Shown here piece by piece: positions 23,606-34,163 of a stretch of DNA of 64,000 nucleotides. Origin of the DNA: Ganoderma boninense (lineage: Eukaryota; Basidiomycota; Agaricomycetes; Polyporales; Polyporaceae); the NCBI GenBank assembly GCA_002900995.3, contig CM035314.1:124001-188000 (forward strand). The letters run 5' to 3'. Under the pieces are notes generated by a model. It was not told where the DNA came from. It did not search any database and saw only the letters and a list, made by a program, of their open reading frames with translations. The translations under genes were made by a program, and so were the position numbers. The stretch's first letter is position 1, and each line of letters begins with the position of its first letter.

Positions 23606-24046
23606 GGTCGACAGACGTGGCTAAGTTGGGATTTCAGGGCGAGGGACGCTACATACACTACGTATATTGCATAACTGTACTGATGATACTTAGACTTAAT
23701 CTACAACCACCGGGCGTACTATGCGAAGGGCACCGGGTTCAGAACCTCTTTCTGCGCACTACCGATCCGCACCTCGAGTAGATACTACAACGGCCTCCTC
23801 TGTCGCAATACACTACGCCGATCATGCATGGCTCATGCACACACTGGACTGGAGAGACGAATAGCAAACGCCGGATGAACCCGACCTTCAATCCTGCCAC
23901 TGTCCCGGTTGGTAGTCACCCCGCGACCTCGAGCCTCGAGGCGGCAGAACTGCCAGTTGAACTCTCCCCCCATTCACCACCTAGCTCAGCTCATCAGGCC
24001 TCCAGACGTCGTTCTCAGTCTTTCGCGGCACTCCATCTTGTCGATC
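23606..24046. other. Intergenic between family S copy C and the kinase gene
   Basis: No gene recognised. It must contain the polyadenylation signals of copy C and the promoter of the kinase, but neither can be pinpointed. Confidence 0.5.
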
Positions 24047-25582
24047 ATGCGGATAAGCTATGGTTTCGAAAACTCTCTTGGATCAGGTCGCCACGGTGAG
24101 TGAACGCGGCTCATGCTCGGAGACCCGGAGTGCCATCTGCTGAGGGTTCGCCAGGGATGGTGTTCGCCGCAACGTCGACCATGGCAGCACGCAGTGAGGA
24201 CGTCGGTCGGGTCTTCGCACTGAAAAAGGCCGCGGTCACAAACCATGTCCGCCATCCGATGTTGCTCCACGAGGCCTGCGCCCTCGTTCTACTACGAGGT
24301 GCGTCAACACCAAACCCTCCTTTCATAGACTGCACCTTGGCTCACGGAGAGGGCTCTCAGGACACCCGAGCATCCCCAGAGTCGTCGCATGGGGACGGTC
24401 ACAGTACTTCGAATACCTGGTGATGGATCTGCTGGGATCGAGCCTCGCGAAGGTCCTCAAAGCGTCGGAGTCGCGGGGGTTCACCCTCCGCAACGTAATC
24501 GTCCTTACCTGCCAGATGGTAAGTCGCCATCCACCCCCTTTCCCGCTACATCGCCACCATCGCCACCATCTCACCGCTGCGATCGCCACAGCTGGACGTC
24601 CTCGAGCATGTCCACGGGAAAGGGATCGTCCACTGCGACATCAAGCCCCGCAACTTCGTGTTCGGCACCGGGCAACATGCAGGGCGGCTCTATCTGATCG
24701 ACTTTGGGCTCTCTCGGCCGTGGACCGACCCCAGCACCGGCCAGCCGTTCCCCGAAGACGCGAAGTTCGGGTTCAGAGGGACGCTGCACTATGCCAGCCG
24801 GAAAGTTCACTTAGGCCACAGTGAGCATTCTTTCTCTTTTTCTGTCAGCGGCTTCTCGAACCGGGATTGGACTGAAGGCCGTCGTCGAACTTGCAGCCCC
24901 GTCACGCCGGGACGACGTCGAATCCGTCGCGTACATCGTAGTCCAGCTGCTCACAGGCACCCTCCCATGGGGACACACCAAAGAGACCGACGACCTACTC
25001 CCCGTCCTCTTCGCACACAGCGGGCAGACGCTCTGCGAGGGCTACGACGACGTGTTCGCGCAGTTCGTAGACTACGCACTCGGCCTCCAGTACGACGAGA
25101 CTCCGCAGTACCAGCGATGGCGAGATGCTCTTCGCGAGCTCGTCCCGAGCCTCCCTGCCGACGCCCAATTCGACGCGGAAGACGACAGCGAGCCACGCGT
25201 CGGTATGCCCAAAATCCCGAACCCTGACGTCGACCGCCCTGCGCTGCGCTGCGCGGACCACCCTCGACCGGCCTCGAGCGAGGACAGCGACCCGTCGCTC
25301 GAGCGCGTGCTCGGCGGCGCCTCGCGGTCGAAATACGGCGGGCAGCACGACTTCGCGCCGAACTGGGGCTCGTCCTGGGCGTGCGGGTCCGCGATCCGCG
25401 CTGCGGACGTGTTCGGAGACGAGTTTGCGCTCGTGTTTGGGACCGGGACGCCTGGGCTGGAGGGCGGGGTGGTCGAGCTCATCGACGCGCCCCCCGATTA
25501 TATTCGTGGGTCGGTCGTTTACCCGGGGTTCGCGCCGCCGGAGGAGATGAAGAACGTACAGTCGAGTACCAGGTGTATATAG
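24047..25582 (+). CDS. Casein kinase 1-like protein kinase (421 aa)
   Basis: Exons 24047-24095, 24155-24298, 24361-24518, 24592-24820 and 24897-25582 give 1,266 nt in frame. The kinase domain starts almost at the N terminus: glycine-loop LGSGRHGMVF, Lys40 in FALKK, catalytic loop VHCDIKPRNF with Asp133 and Asn138, and metal-binding Asp154 in IDFGLS. The stretch GTLHYASRKVHLG followed by SRRDDVESVAYIVVQLL is the CK1-type substrate region, which supports assignment to the CK1 group rather than other kinases. HCD replaces the usual HRD, but the catalytic residues are present, so activity is likely. The C-terminal ~130 residues are Pro/Ser-rich without a domain. An alternative acceptor at 24848 would add 48 nt but leave a 28-nt intron, so it was not used. 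The start ATG is the first one that keeps the glycine loop in frame. Confidence 0.83.
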
Positions 25583-25864
25583 CAGCCCTAGGCCATCGCG
25601 TGTAGCAGACTCTGCCTTGAGGCGGTTTTTGAGCGGAGGATGGACTACGTTGGACTTCCGACGTCGAATTGCACCCGGATCGCCGGCGTCTGTTCGCCGC
25701 TCGTCGACGGATGCGTTAGAACATAACTAACATAAGTAGGCATTGCATAAATAAAGACATAAGTGAGTATTAAGCCGTGGCCCGTGATCGTCAACCTGGA
25801 GTCGTAAGGACATGAAAGCCGTCAAGACGTGAACACAACGCGAATCATTCTAAGCAACAGCAAC

Positions 25865-27424
25865 CTAGGCGTAGACCTTGACCCCCGCGATGTCGAAGAA
25901 CGCGTCCTTGAACTTCGCCGGGTTCTGTTCCACATACGCTGTTCGCGGAGTACCACCACAATGTCAACGAAATCAACAAACATGTACGGACGCGTGCGCA
26001 CTGCGCATTGCAGTTGGTTACATACTTTCGCAGTTCCCGGGACAGCCGTCGGCGTTGAACGTGTTGCCCGCCCACGAGCCGCACAGCGTGAGGTTGATGA
26101 TGAGGTTGTGCGGGTCGAGGTGCTTCGCGAGGTCGCAGTTCTTGCCCCCCGGCCAGAACCCCACCGGCTCGCCCTGCCACGCTCGCGTCAGCACCGCCAG
26201 GTCCATACAATCGTCAGCGAAAGAGCCAAAGACTTACCCAGGCGCCGGTGTTGATGGTCGCCGCGCCGTTGCGGACGTCGGCGGGGACCTTGGGGTCGTT
26301 GCGGAGCCAGTACCAGACCTTGATGTGCTGGTCCGTGCGCTCCATCGCGTACCAGCCACCGCCGACCTTGTTGAACTGCGGCCCGAAGCTGGCCTTCTCC
26401 TTCGCGCGCACGCCGCAGCTCTGGTTGTTCGTGGCGTTCGAGTCGCAGTTCGTGCCCGTGCTCGTCCTGCCGGTTCCGAATCCCAGCCAGCCACACGTCA
26501 GTCCCGAACACCGAAACCGGCGCAAGAGATGTAGAGGGGCTCTGGCGCGAGGATGCACTACGGGGATGCACTTACCCCCGTTCTTTGCGCTTGGCGGGCA
26601 TCGTGCAACCTGGATGTCGGGGACGGATGTTTAGCAGGATTTTGATGGGGAAGATGGCGTGGGGGTGGGATGCATGACCGACCTGAGCCTGTGTGCAACG
26701 TAGACAGATTCGGAGACCTGTCATTCGCCCCCTCGATGATGTCGATCTCACCTGTGAACAGAACAGAGAACCAGGGACATGAGGGACGGAAGGAACGGCC
26801 AGTCGATGTGGCGACGATGAAAAGCGTGATGCTCACCGGTCTGGGGCCAGGGGTTCGAGCCCACCTCCCAAATGGCGGGCCAGGTGCTGTGGTAACCCAT
26901 AAACGTTGTATATGATTCCCTCCAAAGCAAGTGTACTCACCCGCATCCTTGCGGCATGTGGCGGACGTTCCAGCTACGAGACGACCGAGGGTGAGGTGTT
27001 AGTTGGTTATCATCTAAAATGGTGGAGTGCAGGGGACTGACATGGTGACGTGCTGCTTGTACTGCTTCTTGCTCATCAGGCGGACCGAGTCGCGGCCGGG
27101 GCCGGTCGCGCCTAGCGTCCTCTTGTGGTCTGCACGGATGACCAGCGTGTTGGAGTTCGTGAACGTCAGGTTCTTCGAGAGCGCTGTCGCCTGCGAGACG
27201 TAGTTCCTGCGAAATCGAGCGTGAGGATTGTCTACAGCGATACAGACACGGTATATACTCCAGGGGACGTACACGCGGCCCGCCGTGGGGTCCTTGATGG
27301 CCTGGTGGACGAACGCGTCGAGAAAGTCCTTGCCGACGTGGCTGTCGGCCAGGTGCCACTGGCCACCGAGGACGGTCGTGGCTAGGCCGGCGAGGACGAG
27401 GACGAGGGGGGTCACAACGAACAT
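25865..27424 (-). CDS. GH16 family glucanase, copy 1 (317 aa)
   Basis: Secreted glycoside hydrolase family 16 enzyme, laminarinase-like endo-beta-1,3(4)-glucanase. Exons (complement) 27424-27273, 27206-27042, 26973-26941, 26886-26837, 26751-26683, 26609-26576, 26466-26238, 26173-26026 and 25938-25865 total 954 nt. A signal peptide (VVTPLVLVLAGLATTVLG) is followed by the jelly-roll fold. The catalytic motif is EIDIIEG with Glu135 as nucleophile, Asp137 and acid/base Glu140. Other family blocks are WNVRHMPQGCG, TWPAIWEVG, FNKVGGGWYAMER and LIINLTLCGSWAG, and the C terminus is DAFFDIAGVKVYA. Exon number and most exon lengths (165, 33, 69, 34, 74 nt) equal those of the second GH16 gene at 40544. 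Likely role: beta-glucan remodelling of the fungal wall or use of storage glucan, outside the cell. Confidence 0.92.
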
Positions 27425-28739
27425 TGATGTGCGAAGGTCGATGGCGAATAAAGAAAAGTAGAAATTAATGTAAGAAGCTGCTCTCGAGCCAAAATGCGGA
27501 ACGCAAGAGAAAGCGAAGAGGGTGAGAAGTGAACAATACAGAACAGCAGCTGGAACGGCTGCTGCATTTATACCGGGACCCGACGTTCCCCCACAACGGG
27601 GGGCCGGAGGTTCAGAGTGCTCTGTTGAAACGCTTCCCTGGGCGTAGATCAAATGGTGATCGTCCCGAGCGGCCCTGGGCGTGCGCGAGCGTCGTCGCCT
27701 CCCGTATCGCATCCGAAGCAAACGGGGAAAGCGCACCCAGTGGTTAACGCCCCCGCAGGATAGCGCCGTCCGTACGACATAGGAATATTGATTGACTGGC
27801 CGCGGGCGGGTGTCCAGGAATGCATCGCCACTCGAGGCGCATGATACTCCGGACCGCACGGCGCAGAGCCAAGGAATCTAGGTGGAGGCTCGTCGCGAAG
27901 GACGGCGCTGCTGGACGATGTAGCAGGGGAAAGCCCGCTTTCCGTCCACATGGTATAACTCCTTTTGGCTGACCGCCGGTGGATGCGCGTTGCGGATGGA
28001 TCAAACCTACATTGTGGAAACTGGTGAGTGGGATGCATCACCATCGGTGGAATTGTGCGCAAGTTATGAAGGGTAGCAGGTGAAGCAGTCATAGAGACAA
28101 ACATGCCATCACTGTCTTCGAAGAAAATGAGTAACAAACCTAGCTCCTGGGTCAGAAGGACTCACCCAGAGACTGAGAGCAAGTCCGTCCGTGAGTCCGT
28201 CAGCTGGGCGCCGTCGTCATCTTGCTGGCTTTGTGTTGGTCCTGCGCGAGGACAGAGCCACAGGAAGTGGAGTGCGACTAGAAGTTTGAAAGTTCATCTG
28301 CACCCGATGGCGCTGAAACGGCGGAGGGAGGGTCGCATGAGGCTTGGGTGGCTAGGATCGCGCCAGCAATGTCCTGCGTCTACGGATCCGTGGCCCGGGT
28401 TAGAACTCAGACGGGACAGTCGCATGACCACCTACGTTCGGATGGTCCTCCGAATGCTGGAAACCGATGCACGTTGACCATGTTGGCGGAAATGCTGTGA
28501 CAGAGCGCACCATCGCCTGAGTAGGAAGACCGAGTGCGATGAGATTGTTTCATCTGCCTTTTCCAACCAGACAGCCGCCAGCAGAGCAAAGACTTTGTCA
28601 CAGATCCATCATATCCGCAGATGAAATACACGATTTTGAAAACTCACTTACTGGAGAACCTGAAGCACCATGTCGCGCGCGTAAGCTACTAGTAGATAGT
28701 ACTTGCGTTGTTGCGGAGGAGGGAACCAGTCGTGTCGTC
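27425..28739. other. Intergenic, no gene supported
   Basis: 1.3 kb between the GH16 gene and the SINE-like element. Frames such as 27649-28137 (-) and 28103-28477 (+) are open but show no motif. The promoter of the (-) GH16 gene must lie just right of 27424; TATACCGGGACC at about 27571-27582 could contribute but is unproven. Confidence 0.5.
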
Positions 28740-29030
28740 ATGGCAGTCCTCATCCGGTTAAAAGTTCGTTTGACGTCTAGGGCGCTTACGCGCTCTAGTT
28801 GAAGCGCCGCCCTGTATAAGCTCTAGATGTGCTGTGTAACCACCCCCGACTAAGTACAATCGAAGTTCTTCAGATCCAAAGTCCTTGGATGTGTTCCGAG
28901 TGCTCCCTAGCCCATGCTAAAATATTCACTCACTTGAGAGTGAAATTCGTGATCAAGGTAAGCCCAGTGGAGGGTCGAACCCGCAGCAAAAAGCTGGCAA
29001 TTTATCCACTAAGCCATGATGAAACGAAAC
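28740..29030 (-). mobile_element. tRNA-derived SINE-like element
   Basis: On the (-) strand a tRNA-like head carries a perfect RNA polymerase III A box, TGGCTTAGTGG (29006-29016), and a near-perfect B box, GGTTCGACCCT (28972-28982), at tRNA-like spacing. The arms around them do not fold into a functional tRNA. The following ~200 bp are unrelated to tRNA and include a GC-rich palindromic part (GGGCGCTTACGCGC near 28783). This composition is that of fungal SINEs. The right end lies close to 29030; the left end near 28740 is an estimate, and no target duplication could be fixed. Confidence 0.55.
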
Positions 29031-29084
29031 AATTTCATTTAATGATTTTATATACCTGCTGATTAATTGTTGCTGCCTAATGGA

Positions 29085-32000
29085 ATGATGGCGGTGAGGC
29101 ATGGAGCCCGCACCGTCTGGCCAACGTTGTTCGCCGTTGCCCACGACGGCGACGACTCTGTGCCCTCCCATTCTCCCGCCCACGCCCCTCGGAAGATGGA
29201 CGTGGCTTCCTCCAGCCGAGCGGATGCTGTAGAGTCCGTCCACGCTGCGGAATCCCTTGGCCACGGCTCCTCGGCAGATCGGCATGCCGACCTCTCGGCG
29301 CAATCACAACCGTTCCAAGGCTCGGCGAGCGCCATCGTGGTCGAGGACATAGACCAGAATAAACCCTCGAGGAAGTCTTCCTTCGTTGCCGAGGAGGTCA
29401 CGGAACTCCCCGGCGGACAGCATGGTCGTGAGTCCTTCAAGCGTCACCACTCCGAGTGTTCGGCAGCATGCTCATCTGTGGCCGATCTACATTCGTGACA
29501 GTCTTCTCCCCCAGGCTCGCTCCTGAGCGGAGGGAGTACTTCCTTATAATCGGGCGCGCCACGATCCTGATCATGGCACTGATGTGGATCACCCTTCCCG
29601 TGTAAGCATCCTTCTTTGCTTGGCGTGTGCCTCTGTTCTGCGCAGGTGTATTTCCTGACGTGGCAGTATTCCCGAGTGGTTACTTGCCAGCAGAGGCGCC
29701 ATTCTCTCGCCATCAGATGCAGACGAGTCTCGCTCACGCTCACCTCGTAGGTATTGGGGAGCCCTGACCAACTCAGCAAAACTCACCGGAAACCTCGAGG
29801 CATGGTTTATCGACCGCGACGGTGCGCGTATCGGCCAGGGTTTGACATCCGCGGTGTCCAAGTACGCGCCGCCGGGCCCGCGCCTGAACTGGAGGTTTAT
29901 GAAGCCGAGCGTCGTCGGTGACGATGACACCGTGATGAGTATGGTTCTCCAGGAGCAAGTTTGGATTGCTGTCGTTGGTGAGTACCGCTCTCCGTGTCTG
30001 CTCGTCGTCCTGCACCGCCCTTCGCCACGGCCGGGTCTGCGTGATCGCGTCCTCGTCAAGCTCCAGCTGTGCGTCCTTGGATCGGGGCGTTGGATGCTGT
30101 TGCAGGCCGCTGGAGCGCAGCATTTTATGAACCTCTCGGCATCTTTAGCGCCATCTTCGGCACGCTCGGCATTTGGCTTGGGTTACAGCACGACTGTGCC
30201 GAGCGAAATGGCCGGCATGGAACGGGAAGGCTGACGGGCGATTGTAAGCTCTAGCTTCCCGATGTGACGGGGATCAAATCACCGGAGCGAGCGGCACTAT
30301 GTAGGAGGGGTCATGCCTCCCCCGTCGTGGCTGCTGCAGACGCTGCGCGGACGTGCACTGCTCTGCAGCGAGGAATCGGGGGAAATAGCCTCCTCGTAAG
30401 CCTTTTCCTTGCGGTCAAAGTTTCAGAAAGTCACATTCCCCTCCAATTGGACTACGGCCATGGCTGTGGCTGCGAGAAAGGATTTTCGCCGTTTCGCAGG
30501 AGTCCTTTTCGGTAGACGAGTCCCGGTCGACGCCCCCCAGTGCCTGTCAGCTCGCCTTCCCCCATCACCCGACCTGCCCTTTCCTCGCGCCCCTTCCTTA
30601 AGAATGGGATTTATAACAACGATATACATGGGTAAGGACTTGGTTGGAATTTCTGGAAACCTCTGGCCGGGAAGAGTGTTGGTTTTGCGACTCCTGGCGT
30701 GACGCCACGGTTCCGCTGCGGTGTTCCGCCAGTGGCCGAGATTGCTTCGCCGATTTCTCGGTTGGCGTCTTGGGGGACCTCCAGCGGGGTTCAGGCGATA
30801 TTCGCAGCCGACTATCGCTATGGCCAAAGCCATAGATAACCAGCTAGGTGCAGGATCCTGCGTACCCGAAGCTTCAATGGAAACTGTCTAATGCAGAAGG
30901 GTATGGGCGGACGTTCGGTACAGGGGAGAAGTTAATTTCTGCGTAATGCGAGCTCCTCCTCTCCTGTTATCTCTCGGCAGCCATACCTCGTGATAGGGAC
31001 CAAAGTCTTATGCCTCCTTCCCAGTACAACCAAACGCTACCCAGACGCTGTCGCGTGCCCGGTCGAATGGCGATACGACGTACGATCCGACCTCGGCGAT
31101 CAAGGTCTTCTACTCCCAGGTGCGCCAGGGGCAGCCCTCTCGAATATGTTCTTTGACTAATAGGTGCTTCGGCAGGCCCGTCAAGAAATCGCAACGGGGA
31201 ACTACATCGTCCCACTAACGACGGCCATGCTCCAGGAGACGACCACCGGCTACGCCACGGCGAGCGCACAGCGCTACTTCGCGCAGATCAACTCCAACGG
31301 GGAGCCAAATTCGACCGCCCTCCAGCTTATCGCCACGGCTCCCCAGACCATTGCTCCGGGGATCAGCTGGACGATGGTCAACCTCCGGCCGTACACGTAC
31401 GTCCCTCTCACCCGTCTTCCTTCCCTCTCACCTTCTCGTCCTCGTGATCTTCCGCGGTTACCGCTCGCCAAGGCACTAACGTCGGACCGTCGCACACAGC
31501 GCCCCGGCTGCGCAGGCTGCCACGCTCGTCGGCAACATATTCTTATGCATATTCTCGTGAGTCGCCCCCACCCGCCCGCGCACCTGATCTTCGCTGACGT
31601 ATCGCGTTAGGTTTATGATCGTACGTACCTCCTGAGTCCTTCTTCCGCGAAGGACGCCGCCCGTTGCTGAAGACGTGCGTGTGCGCAGACGATGGCGAAC
31701 TCGACTGCGAGGGCGATCGTGAGCCCGCACATGAGCTTCCTGCCGTACATCGGGCTGCGCATCGCGGTGCCGCTCGCCGTGTACTTCCCGCTGAGCATGT
31801 CCTTCGCGCTCGTGAACGTCGCGTTCAAGCTGCCGCTCGGGACGAAGTTCGGCGAGGGGCTCGGCTTCATCGTCTCGTTCGTGTTCCTCTACCTCGGCAT
31901 GGCCGCGCTCGGCCTGTCGCTCGAGGCGATGATTACGATCTTCACGCCGCGCTTCGTGCCGTTCTTCCTCTTCATCCTGGTGCGTAGTGGTGGCTCTTGC

Positions 32001-32486
32001 GTAATGTTCGCCTTCACAGCTGATCACAGTGGCGCCGCTAGATCCTCTACAATATTTCCCCCGTCGTGCTCCCTCCCGAGCTCCAAAACCCCTTCTACGC
32101 CTATGGCACGGGCTTCCCTATCTGGTACGTCCCCCGCTCGCCCTTCACGACGTCTGCCCATCCTAACCTTGTGCTTCCAGGAACATGTGAGCGGCGCTCT
32201 CGTGCGATCCTCGATTTTCACTGTTCACTGACACTTCGTACTACACAGGTCCCAAGCTCTGCGGACGATCCTGTTCAACACCGACTCGCACCTCGGGCGG
32301 AACGCGGCGGTCATCATCGCGTGGATCATCATGTCGTGCGCGACGATGACGGTCTTCACGTGGCTCGTGCGCCATCTGGAGAAGAAGCGGCGCCTACGTC
32401 GGGTGCAGCGGACACGCTCGAAGAGCCCGGAAAACGCTGATGCGCCCGCCCAGGCGGAGAAGGGCAAGGAGAAGTCGCCCGCGTAA
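29085..32486 (+). CDS. DUF3533/SNG1-family membrane protein (560 aa)
   Basis: Multi-pass membrane protein of the SNG1/DUF3533 family; yeast Sng1 is linked to drug resistance and plasma-membrane lipid asymmetry. Eleven exons: 29085-29427, 29502-29601, 29751-29977, 31025-31119, 31164-31396, 31500-31556, 31611-31620, 31689-31979, 32042-32124, 32181-32186 and 32249-32486, totalling 1,683 nt with all phases closed. A cytosolic N terminus of ~115 residues precedes helix 1 (ATILIMALMWITLPVYWGAL). The extracellular loop has NLEAWFIDRDG, VWIAVVVQPNAT and TTYDPTSAIKVFY, hallmarks of the family. Further helices include PYIGLRIAVPLAVYF and IVSFVFLYLGMAALGL, and the last is NAAVIIAWIIMSCATMTVF, before a basic tail. 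Two micro-exons (10 and 6 nt) and one ~1-kb intron (29978-31024) are unusual. A second ATG at 29088 could serve equally as start. Confidence 0.88.
29978..31024 (+). other. Oversized intron of the SNG1-like gene, probable insertion
   Basis: 1,047 nt with a good donor (gtgagt) and acceptor (ttcccag), while the other nine introns of the gene are 44-149 nt. It contains a frame near 30070-30250 (+) reading YEPLGIFSAIFGTLGIWLGL, which looks like a membrane-protein fragment. No terminal repeats were found. Confidence 0.6.
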
Positions 32487-32753
32487 ATACCATTGAGGTC
32501 GCGTATTTTATTAGTACACATACCTATGCTTGCTGGATACCTGTCCATGGATAGAATTTACCCTTTCACTTGCCGTCTCACCGTTGCTCTTCCCACACTT
32601 CCTTCGTATTCACTCGTCAATATCGATGGGCACGATATACCACATTCGGCCTTGCGGAGTATATTTCGAGCACGCCTAACGCGGAAAATGATCATCACAT
32701 CTCATCCGTCCTAATGGTCGCTTCATGTCAATGCGAAACTGCTGTAGCTCCGC

Positions 32754-33543
32754 TCATCCGCGACGCACCCCAAACCGCTGCTTGGCCGCGTACTTCCGCC
32801 ATCTCTGGATGTCCTCGCGGGCGAGCAGCAGGTCGACCGTGAAGAACTCCCTCGCGAGGACCTCGTTGCTCGCCACGCCGTGCACCGCTGAATGGCAAGG
32901 TCTGGCGGATTTCCGCAGCGCGGTAAATACATCAGCTTCCCCTCAGCCACCCAATTACAAGAGGGTAGGGGAGCACGCACCGGCAGAGCCATGCGACGGA
33001 GTTGAGCATCGCCTCGGGGTGCCACTTCTTCTTGCGCACCTTGTCATGCACCGCGCGGGGGATGAGGTGGTGGTACGTCAGCGGGACCTCCCGCTCGCAG
33101 ATCTCGCACTCCGTCGTCCGCGTCTTGGACCACATGGGTGGAGGGGCGCACGTCTCGGCGACGTAGCTCTTGAGCACCTTCCGCAGAAACGCGATGGCCT
33201 CTTCCGCGGCCTGTTCCCCCGCGTTCACGATCCCGCAGGAGACGAGGGTGTCTGGGAACGCGGTGGGTACGTTCTCGAGCGGGAGGCCGTCGACGTCCGG
33301 GACGGCATCACGGCTCTCGTACGTCGCTTCGTGTAGTGCCGAGGGGAGGTAGGGCCATATCTCCTCGGCGAGATAGACTGTGAAGTCGTCTAGTGGGTCC
33401 GACTCGGAGCCGGGCTCTGACAGTGATTCGGCTTCGGAGTGGTCGAGGATCCCTGGGTAGGCGAGCACTCTGCGGGCGAGGCAGTCTTTGAAGGTGGAGA
33501 ACTGCAGGGACTCTATACTGGCCTGGCCATGGGACGGCGCCAT
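32754..33543 (-). CDS. HNH-motif zinc-binding protein (236 aa)
   Basis: Exons (complement) 33543-32981 and 32901-32754 with a 79-nt intron, 711 nt in frame. The C-terminal third holds a zinc-binding HNH-like module: CEICERE (Cys146, Cys149), TYHHLIPRAVH (His158, His159) and LCRPCHSAVH (Cys187, Cys190, His191, His195). Proteins with this module and the string LNSVAWLCRPCH are widespread single-copy genes in fungi without assigned function; they are related to HNH nucleases in general, so DNA or RNA binding or cleavage is possible but unproven. The N-terminal ~140 residues are acidic and alpha-helical with no known domain. It is divergent from the WDR48-like gene, with tRNA-Glu in between. Confidence 0.87.
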
Positions 33544-33936
33544 CCTATGCGCGCGAAAGAGAAAACGCTCCTACTATAGCACAAGACTATTAGGAACGAC
33601 GTTGATACGTAAGCAACAATCGCGAGTATAGATATCGCGAAACTTAATAACTTACACTAGTTGGAACTGCGACGATAACGGGACAACGCCGATTTCCAGG
33701 GGGATATCGCGACTCGGAATACGGGCCTAACGACTGGTCCTGCCAGTGGAAAGGCACTTGCGGTGCGTGTCAAGGCCAACCCTTGGTCCCGTTTCCGGAC
33801 AGTTCCGAGTGGGGTCTGCCACCGAATGGGAAGGAAGATGGAGGTTCGTAGATCGTCGCAGATGATGTGAGAGAAAAAGTCTGGACGCACAGAGCTCCGC
33901 TCAGAACTTGAAGTGGAGGTAGGGGTGCAAAAGCTA

Positions 33937-34008
33937 TTCCGACACGGGGAATCGAACCCCGGGCTATCGCGTGAGAGGCGATAATGTTAGCCACTACACC
34001 ATATCGGA
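33937..34008 (-). tRNA. tRNA-Glu (CTC)
   Basis: 72 nt, intronless. The acceptor stem pairs TCCGATA with TGTCGGA (one G-T), followed by discriminator A. The D arm contains the A box TGGTGTAGTGG and the T arm the B box GGTTCGATTCC with a perfect 5-bp stem. The anticodon stem ATCGC/GCGAT closes a seven-base loop with CTC, reading GAG codons. Confidence 0.96.
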
Positions 34009-34163
34009 TTGAATACATGGGGCAATTACTTAGAATAATCATGCTAGGTGAATGTTCCTGGTGCCTGAGGCAGCGGTACCGCCGGGGCCCGGGAGAGGGA
34101 TGAAATACGCCATGGTTCTTGCCCGACGACGACGTCTCCCACCCGCTCGCCTGCCCCGACTTC

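Noticed and set aside
24821..24848. 28-nt intron alternative in the kinase gene
   Set aside because: Too short for efficient splicing; the 76-nt alternative keeps the frame and the conserved SRRDD block.
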